Source of the DNA: Siderastrea radians
Taxonomy: Eukaryota > Cnidaria > Anthozoa > Scleractinia > Rhizangiidae
Length of the DNA: 64,000 bases
Reading direction: 5' to 3'
NCBI GenBank assembly: GCA_964017195.1
Contig: OZ024895.1
Location: 18,131,034 to 18,195,033, forward strand
Below the pieces are notes generated by a model that was not told where the DNA came from, ran no database searches, and saw only the letters and a list, made by a program, of their open reading frames with translations. The translations under genes and the position numbers were made by a program. Each line of letters opens with the position of its first letter. Position 1 is the first letter of the stretch. This document shows positions 57,101 through 64,000 of this stretch, in pieces.

Positions 57101-60100
57101 TAAATTTTAACACCACAGCCCCCTTTTTTCTTCTCAAAGTCGTTCAAACTGGAAGTCACCAAAAATTCCCAGAACTTCACAGAAAGTGGAAATACAGATG
57201 ACAACTTGAAGTTTTTCTTAGAGATTCTAAAAAAAACTGTTATGAAAGAGACGAAAGATTGCAATAACTTAAGTGCCCCCTAAAAAATTCTAAAGTTAGG
57301 TTATTTGTTTTAACACACAATACAGCTTTATGAAAACACGCAGTAAACTTCGCATCTGGCTACTTAAAAACACGCGCTCACGCCTTTTGTTAATCATTTC
57401 TAATTTTGATTTCTTTGGTGGAAAAACGTAATATATAAAATCACGTTTGATTACCCTTGTAGCACTGTTAGCAACTAATGATTATCTCCCTTGTAATTTT
57501 CCCAACTAGGGTTTATCTCTTGAAATTTAAACGTTTACCGTATTTGCTCGATTAAGCACCGCCCCCGATTAAGGGCCGCCCTCAATTAAGTGCCGCATAT
57601 GAGAGCAAAATATTAAAGAGCGCCGCCCTCGAATAAGCGCCGCATTCATTCACAACAATGCGGCGCCTAATCGAAGCATCATCAGACTGAATCAGTGTTG
57701 GATGAGCCAAACTAATAAACAAGTACGGTACAAGTCAATCTAAACCAGCCTCCGAAATTTATTCTCCCGTATTATCATGTTTTTCAGTTCGAAGTGGGTA
57801 TATTTCATTATTTTTTCTTTGTTAACATTTGATTGTTATCGTTTACAAATATTATGATTTTTTATAGAGCATCGCCCTCAAGTAAGCGCCGCCCCCGAAT
57901 AAGCGCCGCACCTGAAACACTAAAAATTTAAAGAGCACCGCGGGGCTTACTCGAGTAAATACGGTAAGGGCCTGTAAGTTTGTTTATAAGGAGAGCAAAT
58001 CGGTCCAACTTCGAGTTGGTATTAAGTCATCAGGTAAGATTACATTAAGTTACTTACAGTTAACTCGGAGAAGTGTTTCTTGTTTGTTTCCTAGTTCCGA
58101 AAAGTCTCCTGTACCCACAAAGGAAAAAATATGGTAATTAAAATTATAATCATAATAAGCTACACCCAGGTTTCTTTGTAGGTTAGATGATTGCAAAACC
58201 ACGCGCGGAAAATTTCGTGTGTTGTGTGCGATGCGAGGCAAATGGATTGTCTGTACAACGAGCCGCCATTTTGATTCAAACTCATGGACCACGCGCGCGA
58301 CCTCCATAATGAACGAGAGACTTGGAGCAAGTCTAGTTTCTTTGCTAAATCCCTTAGTATTACTGTAAAAGGTAAAGACAAATAACGCAGCAGAAGAGTA
58401 CTACTTACTACTTTTAATCCTTGAAGCCCTGATATAAAAATGCATATTCTTTTTACTGTTCTTCATGCATTTCTCATGGAATTAGTAAGAAGAATTTGTC
58501 TAAATATCAAGACATCTTATCCTTGGTGATCACTTTCTTTATTCTCATCACTTGATTGTTTGAACAAGCAGTGCTAATGTAAAGAGAAATTTCATTTTCG
58601 TCTCTCTTAGGGTTTACAGGGTTAATTTCAAATTAACATCACACTTTAGGACTTTGTCCAAAGACGTAAGAGATCTAGCATGCATTAGCCTTTTATAATA
58701 TGAATTCGAATGAATACTCTCAGTGAAATAAGAACGACCTATATTTGTCATTCATTATTTAGAGACGGTTCGCATGAACGATTGCTTGGAGCTTTCTGAT
58801 TTATCGCTTTTCTTGGTAAGTACTCATTAATAAATGCAGGAGTTTTTTTTTTCTTGTTTAAAATTATTTGGTATTGCGTCTTTCATGAGCCCGAGTTGGC
58901 CTCTCGAGTTCGGATTAAGGTCGCGTCGAGTTCGATTTTGTGGAAAATAAAGTCATCGAGAATGATAAGCATGCAATCCTGTGGAATTAAGCAGACCCTA
59001 GAACATCTGTATGGCCTTACCCCAGGGTACAGTCACGGCCTGTGGGGCACTCACTGGAGTATCGTCGCCACTATGGGGAGAGGAACCTCTCGATAGCCCT
59101 CTGTAACATCTGTGACTTGCTTTAGGATATGAACTCTGAGAAAGTGAGGCAATCGCCAATCTGAACGATTGAGGTCTGTCAAGATGACACCAAATATCGA
59201 TTTTTAAGTCTGTTAACTATTTTTAGTAAATAAGAGTCACGCGGAATTTACTTGCACACACCAGCCAGATTCAGGCCATAAAAAATCACGCCAAAAATCC
59301 AAGAAATTTCGAATACACTCAAAATCTGACTGACATATTTTGGTGTGAATTTTCTTTGCCGTAGACTTCCATTGAGAGTGACAAAGTCATGCCCATGGAA
59401 ATGTTGCCGATAAATAACAATGGTGGACAGGGTTATGGATTTATATTGTACCGGACAGAACTGTGGAAGGAGCCTTGGGAAATAATAATCCACAATATCA
59501 GTGACAACGCACAGGTACCAGTAAAAATAGCAATGTGGTTATAGGGGAGAAAGTGGTGTATTTTTGCCATAAATCAAGACAGAAGATAAGTGTTGCCGAG
59601 TTTTTGCAAGCAAAGCTACAGTGCATGCAAAAACTAGGAAGATTTAAAGCCCTTTTTTTTCTTTTGGCCTTTATTGGCCAAAAAGACCATATACGTCTGT
59701 CTTGTAACAAGTACCTTGTAGCAACTTAAAGCCCCTGCAGTGCTTACACCAAGCTCCTCTGGCACATCACTATCAGACTTGTAATTTTTAGCGCCAGGCG
59801 TTTTCGGTGGTTGAAATGCAGTTAACCGGTGTCTGAGGGATTAAGGGCTTTTGGTCATTTGTGCAGCGGATTTGAGTTACCACACAAAGTTCCAAGACGG
59901 AACTGCTGGGATCTCATGTCGCCAATAAAAGGTTGCTCCTTGCTTATTTCTAGACGTACATAAAGCCTCTTGTTCTTGTAGCGCATTGGCAGACTGTGGG
60001 CAGTCTCGACTTTCTTTTCCATACCACGAGAAGACTGCGAGCGGCAAAGCAGCGTCAGAAGATTGAGCGAAGGGCAGCGTATCAAGCGGGGAGCGGCAAA

Positions 60101-63100
60101 GCTGAGACGGTGAAGCGAGAGGAGCTGGCGCCTCTTCTTTTTTACCGTTCATTGCTTCATCAGTCACACTTCACAGTCTTCATGGACCTCCCACAACTTT
60201 AACTGACTTATAAGACTTGAATTATAACTAACATATTGGTACGTTTGAAGGGAGGACGGAGTAACTGAGGTTAGATATGATGCCGGACTTTTGATCCAGA
60301 GATGTCGAATTCAAGTTCCAATGTTCTTACTATCTCGTTTTCGACATCCTTCGTTTTCGATATTTTTCGGGTGTGAGTAAAGACCAACCCATATAAAGTA
60401 AGTGTTGTGTATAAACTTCTCCGTATTCAATAAAACCCATTGAATGCGCATGCGTGTGGGAGGGATGGAGGGATCTTAGTAATCTGGCTCTTTTCAGAAT
60501 TAAATCGTTTTATTTTTTTAATCACTTATTTAAATAAACCTTCACAGGTTTTACTTGATGGCCGGGTCATTTACAGAACCAACGCCATGAAAAAGGGCAC
60601 CTGGAAAAACATTTATTACGCAGATGAAAAAGAACTTTGGGAAGTGAAAATAAAGCTGGATAACCCCGATCAGGTAAGACTTGCTGCTTATAAACTTGAG
60701 TCTGTATTTATAATGAACATTCTCTAATAACTCTTGTAAAACTGAAACCAATTTACTGAGCTTGTCTGCATCACCGCGGTGATGAAAGTGCAATGACCCA
60801 ATCTGGCCTATTTCACCCTCGGATGTACAAGGGGTCGGTGGGGGCGGTGGGCGGGGGGGGGGGGGGGGGTGGATCCCCCATAAGGTTTTTCTTGAATTTT
60901 TCCAAGAGCATTTTTCATCAACACCTGCCCTTTTCAGTAGCTGTACGCATATCCCTTAGACACATTTTGACATACGTTTGGTAACAAGCAGTTGCTATGA
61001 TTACGAGATATCGTGTCATAAGTAATTGGTGGTCAAGCCATTTGTGGGTAAAAATGTGCCTTTTTCACCTTTTTAGGTATAAAAAAACACAGATTGTTCA
61101 CAAAAAGCAGCACGGTGTTTACTTGTGTCATATTTTACAAGTCAAGTATAAAAAATTTTCAATTTCCGCCGTTTTCTGATAATTTCAAATTCTGGGTAAA
61201 TCCAAGATGGCGGCCATATTGATGGAAACCCAAAATATTCCTTGAAATATTTTACCTTCGAAAGGCAGCCTGTTATGAGCTCTGCAAGGCGAGGTAAATA
61301 TTATGGGCTGTGTCGCTGCTGTGGGACACTGACGTCATCCAAAATAGTGGTCAATATGACACTCAATCTTGGATTTAGCTCAAAATTAGAATTATCTAAG
61401 AATGGCGGAAATTGAATTTTGTTTTGGCATTTTAAAGTTTTTTATTACCAAGAAAAGGTCAAAACACTTATTTTTATTAAAAATGGCTTAACCGCATGGT
61501 GCTTATGACGTCATATCTCGTAACTATTGCAACTTTTTCTTGCGAAACTTTGCCAAAAATGTGTCAAGGGGATAAGCGTACAGCTACTGACAACCGTTGG
61601 GCTTCAAAAAATTGAACAAAGCCCTGACATTGGGGCGGAATCCCCTTCCCTTTTACGCCCGAGGGTCAAGGGAAATGGTACTCAAAATGATTGCAAAAAC
61701 AAAAACCGCCTGTGTAAACAGCCTTGGTTTTCAACCTCGAGTAAACTCGCATAAGCGAATCCGAACCCTTTCGCTCTCTCACTCTTTTTCCCATTTGTAC
61801 CTTACGTATTTTGTTGCTGTGCTTTTCTTTTGGCATGGTAGAATACAAAGAAACATGTCTTGGATATTCTCGTTGAAAACATGGGACGTTTTAACATTCT
61901 TCCAGCTATGAACACTCAACGAAAAGGTTGGTCCTCTGAAATCGTTCTTTTATTGTCAAGCCTGTGAGAGCAACATTTGTAAAAGTATTCTAGACTTACA
62001 ATTTTCACTTGGAAACTCTGAAAAACAAATAGTGGCATACAAGGTACAACTCAATAGTTTCCATTTAAATAGTCACACTTATGATTTCGTTCACAGACTC
62101 AAAAGTTAGTACCACCTTGTACAGCATGATAAACAGCACCACAGGAAAGTAATGCTCAATAGCTTTTATTTGAATAGTCACACTTTAGGATTTTGTTCAC
62201 AGACGCAAAAAATAGAGCCACCTTGTATAGCATAATAAACAGCACCAGGGGAAAGTACTGCTCAGTAGCTTTCATTTGAATGGTCACACTTTAGGATTTA
62301 ATCCACAAACTCAAAAGTTAGAACCACCTTGTACAGCGTAATAAACAGCACCACAGGAAAGTACTGCTCAATAGCTTTCATTTGAATGGTCGTCTCTCTT
62401 TAGGATTTCGTCCACAAACTCAAACGTTAAAACAACCTCGTATAGTGTAATAAACAGCACCACAGGAAAGTATTTCTTAGCAGCTTTCATTTGAATGGCC
62501 TCGACGTCAACATTTCATCCACAGACACAAAATCTACTTGGATATTTAGAACAACCTTGTACAGAACACAGGCAAATAGCGCTCAATGGCTTTAGTTTTT
62601 AATTCTTTTGTATGGTTAAACTAGTTTTTTTGTCTTTTGCAGACTCAGCTTTCTTTTTATAATTTCAATTTATGATCACACCGTAGGTTTTCACACAGTA
62701 GGTTTTCGGCATCCACTGACTGAAATTAAAGTCACCTCCTCAACATAATTAACATCATTTTTAAACTAAAAAGTTAGAATCTCTTGTAAAGTGCAGGAGA
62801 ATAAACAGCCCTACCGGAAGTTATTGCTCAGTAGTCTCAATTTAAATGGCCACTCTTAAGAATTTCATCACAAACTCAGAAGTCAAAGGGGCTAGGTTAT
62901 GGGTATTTAATGTCTTGGGGTCAAAATTATGCTTAAGTCAAACTAACAACATGGTGAACACAGAATGGTCTTACAACTTCATAATCAAGAAGAAGAAATC
63001 AAGTTAATTCGTGAATAAAATATAATCATTTCGTAATAGTCTCTGCTAGACACAAAAGAAAACTTGAGAAAAAAGGGGCCAAATTTTTTTCAAGTTGCAT

Positions 63101-63430
63101 TGATTCATTTCTTTCCTCACCAACGGTGACCAAAGCCATTGATAATTTACAGTTTCAGTGCACCAGTAAAGTAGTTTTAAGCAAAACTGGACAATTATTT
63201 TGAGTTTCCATCAATACAAACATTTATTTTGCATTTAATTTAATACTTAAAATTCCAGACTCATCCCCTTTAAAATCGTATTACAAGTCTCAGGGACTGA
63301 TGTTAGAGAGCAAATAAAATCAAAATTTTAAACGTCTGTCAGGTATCCTCAAAGATGTCCTCATCGATGGAAAAAAGCAAACCGGGTGGAAAATATTCCC
63401 TATGGAATTCAAGCAAGAATTTTTCCACAA
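42975..63430 (+). CDS. GLB1L2: GH35 beta-galactosidase, GLB1L2-like, 15 exons (3' end outside window)
   Basis: Glycosyl hydrolase family 35: removes terminal beta-galactose from glycans in the secretory route or outside the cell. Exons: 42975-43306, 44492-44560, 45976-46071, 47265-47373, 49296-49397, 50514-50601, 51507-51571, 52416-52566, 54296-54382, 56685-56783, 58763-58815, 59365-59514, 60548-60673, 61842-61926, 63343-63430. All junctions are GT-AG and the reading phase is unbroken over 1700 bases (566 codons). An N-terminal hydrophobic stretch (about 35-50) acts as signal anchor. The TIM barrel carries the acid/base Glu in IENEY (about residue 218) and the nucleophile Glu in MLAEFWPGW (about 296). 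[11 protein letters not shown] favours the GLB1L2/L3 branch over lysosomal GLB1. The final jelly-roll part (roughly 80-100 residues) is beyond 64000. Confidence 0.95.
42989..43066 (+). repeat. 39-bp tandem duplication in exon 1
   Basis: 42989-43027 and 43028-43066 differ at three bases. Each unit encodes 13 residues and contains ATGCCAACCGTTCGACG, so the duplication adds an extra candidate start codon without shifting the frame. Confidence 0.9.
43307..44491. other. Intron 1
   Basis: GTAAGT ... TTTAAG. Near 44385-44460 lies a short piece ending in the reverse complement of a LINE-like tail (AATAATAATAACAATCTTTA). Otherwise no feature was seen. Confidence 0.8.
44492..44560 (+). CDS. GLB1L2: GLB1L2-like exon 2
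   Basis: 69 bases, codons split at both ends. It reads [20 protein letters not shown], a hallmark GH35 strand. The donor is GTGAGT. Confidence 0.93.
44726..45225 (+). repeat. Direct repeat pair in intron 2
   Basis: 44726-44860 and 45092-45225 share TCTGAAAAACACTG, ACTCAACAGATGC, and a TAAGCCC end. A third, more distant relative lies at about 52980-53380 (intron 8: CCCTGTTTAAGACAAAA twice). Confidence 0.6.
45976..46071 (+). CDS. GLB1L2: GLB1L2-like exon 3
   Basis: 96 bases. It reads [20 protein letters not shown], with the conserved RPGP-ICAEW-GG block of the barrel. Donor GTAGGT. The intron after it contains a GCGCCCC-rich repeat at about 46390-46520. Confidence 0.95.
46380..46750. repeat. 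AATAAGCGCCCC-rich repeat in intron 3
   Basis: There are several copies of AAGCGCCCCC/AACGCCCC in 370 bp, ending near GATTACGGTATGG. Word content resembles the TIR element at 57536-57966. Confidence 0.5.
47265..47373 (+). CDS. GLB1L2: GLB1L2-like exon 4
   Basis: 109 bases, beginning with a split serine codon. It reads [20 protein letters not shown] and ends in phase 0 at CAG before GTAATA. Confidence 0.93.
48295..48429. mobile_element. 117-bp MITE in intron 4 with perfect 9-bp TSD
   Basis: The element is 48304-48420, starting CTGCCTCGTCCCCAGG and ending CCTGGGGACGAGACAG. TATCAAGTA flanks it on both sides (48295-48303, 48421-48429). Its termini match the foldback element at 36887-37038. Confidence 0.9.
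48862..48909 (+). repeat. 24-bp perfect tandem duplication in intron 4
   Basis: GGCTGTTGTGATTGGC... (24 bp) is repeated exactly at 48862-48885 and 48886-48909. Confidence 0.9.
49100..49205 (+). repeat. Possible retroelement 3' remnant in intron 4
   Basis: CCTGATAAAGACTAGC ... GCAGTCGAAACGTCGCG follows the 'GAAGACT...GTCGAAACGT' pattern often found at the 3' end of Penelope-like and similar elements. Only this pattern supports the call. Confidence 0.3.
49296..49397 (+). CDS. GLB1L2: GLB1L2-like exon 5 (catalytic acid/base)
   Basis: 102 bases, phase 0 at both ends. It reads [18 protein letters not shown]; the Glu before Tyr is the GH35 acid/base, about residue 218 in the chosen frame. Donor GTAAGA. 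Confidence 0.96.
50514..50601 (+). CDS. GLB1L2: GLB1L2-like exon 6
   Basis: 88 bases. It reads [20 protein letters not shown], matching the family's LLTSDN strand. It ends one base into a codon before GTACAT, a weaker but standard GT donor. Confidence 0.9.
50885..51025. repeat. Small inverted-repeat element in intron 6
   Basis: ATTGCACAACGCTAAATTTTG at the left and CAAAATTTAGCGTTGTACAAT at the right are inverted with one mismatch. No target duplication is clear. It is followed by an AAC microsatellite at 51147-51187. Confidence 0.6.
51147..51187 (+). repeat. (AAC)n microsatellite in intron 6
   Basis: About thirteen AAC/CAA units. Confidence 0.95.
51507..51571 (+). CDS. GLB1L2: GLB1L2-like exon 7
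   Basis: 65 bases. It reads [20 protein letters not shown], the short helical piece before the nucleophile strand. Donor GTGAAC, phase 0. Confidence 0.85.
52416..52566 (+). CDS. GLB1L2: GLB1L2-like exon 8 (catalytic nucleophile)
   Basis: 151 bases. It begins [19 protein letters not shown], where the Glu in LAEFW is the nucleophile (about residue 296), and ends [12 protein letters not shown] with the last glycine codon split. Donor GTACTA. Confidence 0.96.
52980..53380. repeat. CCCTGTTTAAGACAAAA-type repeat remnant in intron 8
   Basis: Recurrent CCCTGTTTAAGAC words, plus GATGTGCCGCCGAGGCCTTC, resemble the pair in intron 2. No boundaries were defined. Confidence 0.45.
54296..54382 (+). CDS. 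GLB1L2: GLB1L2-like exon 9
   Basis: 87 bases. It reads [20 protein letters not shown] and QTAVTSY, the barrel's final strand. GFMNGA is the variant typical of GLB1L2/L3. Donor GTAACA; the open frame running on to 54612 is intron read-through. Confidence 0.95.
54383..56684. other. Intron 9, rich in Harbinger-like MITE copies
   Basis: About 54905-55140 and 55620-55775 are related repeats with TTTACAT(A/G)AT ends and CAGAGCCACA cores, in opposite orientation to the copy at 6885-7080. The stretch 56400-56640 has many AAAGCAAAACGC words. No exon was seen. Confidence 0.6.
56685..56783 (+). CDS. GLB1L2: GLB1L2-like exon 10
   Basis: 99 bases. It reads [20 protein letters not shown] and continues [22 protein letters not shown] is the conserved GH35 ending of the catalytic domain. 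Donor GTTAGC (uncommon +3). Confidence 0.95.
57536..57966. mobile_element. TIR element in intron 10 with TA flanks
   Basis: The left end CCGTATTTGCTCGATTAAGC and right end CTTACTCGAGTAAATACGG are inverted, each flanked by TA. The interior has several AATAAGCGCCGC words near each end. TA flanks fit Tc1/mariner-type insertion, but no transposase is present. Confidence 0.7.
58763..58815 (+). CDS. GLB1L2: GLB1L2-like exon 11 (short linker)
   Basis: 53 bases reading [18 protein letters not shown]. Similarity to the family is modest here, but the acceptor (TTATTTAG), donor (GTAAGT) and phase fit the neighbours exactly, and the LxLxDLxxFL spacing matches the linker between barrel and beta domains. 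Confidence 0.8.
59365..59514 (+). CDS. GLB1L2: GLB1L2-like exon 12
   Basis: 150 bases, phase 0. It reads [20 protein letters not shown] and then GFILYRT, the first beta-sandwich domain. Ends NISDNAQ before GTACCA. Confidence 0.95.
60548..60673 (+). CDS. GLB1L2: GLB1L2-like exon 13
   Basis: 126 bases, phase 0. It opens [12 protein letters not shown] and ends [14 protein letters not shown] is the family's beta-domain turn. Donor GTAAGA. Confidence 0.93.
60853..60869 (+). repeat. G17 homopolymer in intron 13
   Basis: A run of 17 G in a G-rich surround; length may be unreliable in sequencing. Confidence 0.8.
61842..61926 (+). CDS. GLB1L2: GLB1L2-like exon 14
   Basis: 85 bases. It reads [28 protein letters not shown] is a very conserved GH35 motif. 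Ends one base into a glycine codon before GTTGGT. Confidence 0.95.
62060..62600 (+). repeat. Tandem array of the ~106-bp dispersed repeat in intron 14
   Basis: About five units. GAAAGT anchors at 62145, 62251, 62357 and 62466 give periods of 106, 106 and 109; a decayed unit follows near 62577. Each unit has AATAAACAGCACCACAGG, a TAGCTTTCATTTGAATGGTC stretch and ACAGACTCAAAAGTTAGA. Another diverged copy is at about 62750-62885. Single copies in reverse orientation lie at 16.4, 17.3 and 36.4 kb. Confidence 0.9.
63343..63430 (+). CDS. GLB1L2: GLB1L2-like exon 15 (last in window)
   Basis: 88 bases. It reads [20 protein letters not shown] and MEFKQEFFH, the start of the last beta domain. Ends two bases into a codon before GTGAGT; the next exon lies beyond 64000. 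Confidence 0.94.
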
Positions 63431-64000
63431 GTGAGTAAAAAGCACTACTGTGTACATCCTGCTACATATTAGTATGTAATCCTTACGTCAGACTTTTACT
63501 GCTTTGATGATAGAAGGTCGGTAAGTCGCGCCTGGTTTCCTCTTTACTCATTTTTCGGTTTACCATAAAACAACTTACACCCCCCCCCCCCCTTCCTGGA
63601 TGGTCCAATGCAAGATTACCTCCAGCATTATCTTATGTTTCCATAACGGTTCGACGCTGATAGCCATTTATATACTTGAGAGGAGAGAGCTAGACAATGT
63701 TGAGCAACGTTTCTTCTCTGCTAAAAGAGCATGATACGATGCAGACACCTGAGGGCTTAGATCAAAGCGGAGATCTAACAGTCAAGCGCGCCAAGCCAAA
63801 ATCATAAGCCTGCGAGAAGGATTGCCAGGGCGCACTTGGGTTGCGGGGCGGGGGATGCCCAGGGCGCGCTCCCCGCTGACCGAGCAAGCCCCGGGAAGCC
63901 TGTTCCCAGGCTAAATACAGTCGGGACACTTGTTGGAACACTTATTGCCGTCCTTTCGCCAATGTTGGTAACAATAACGTGCAACTCCCAAAATTGTTTT

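Overview
This window looks like nuclear DNA from an anthozoan cnidarian, most probably a stony coral. The reasons are the genes and layout: single-exon class A GPCRs of cnidarian-expansion type, an animal GH35 beta-galactosidase gene with many short exons and GT-AG introns, an L1/Tx1-type LINE, tRNA-derived SINEs and dense MITEs in AT-rich DNA. The species call is inference. No bacterial operon, CRISPR array or viral gene is visible.

Layout. 1-14 kb: no host gene is recognisable. It holds MITEs, a LINE tail, microsatellites, a tRNA-like tandem repeat, and a nested pair of DNA transposons at 7760-10152; the outer one carries a broken RecQ-like helicase start. 14.1-15.2 kb (minus): an amine-receptor-like GPCR with several altered signature residues. 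15.2-28 kb: SINE and MITE insertions, and a ~3 kb inverted-repeat element (22820-25809) built largely from tandem sub-repeats. 28.1-29.1 kb and 37.7-38.6 kb (minus): two related GPCRs that keep DRY and NPxxY but lack the TM3/ECL2 cysteines. Between them lie a threefold ~526-bp tandem repeat and a nearly complete LINE (31150-36239) with intact ORF1 and ORF2, a poly(A) tail and a 15-16 bp target-site duplication. 38.7-43 kb: no gene seen. 43-64 kb (plus): fifteen exons of a GLB1L2-like beta-galactosidase, all in consistent reading phase, with both catalytic glutamates present and the last exons beyond the right edge.

The genes do not form a pathway: three membrane receptors and one secretory-route glycosidase sit in repeat-rich DNA. 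The clearest recurring pattern is a set of inverted-repeat elements with 9-bp target-site duplications. Three of them share termini close to CTGxCTCGTCCCCAG, which suggests active or recent Mutator-like transposition. The least familiar item is the helicase-bearing outer element. It keeps two converging N-terminal ORF fragments and appears to be an internally deleted copy of a larger transposon. All calls come from reading the sequence; no database search was run.
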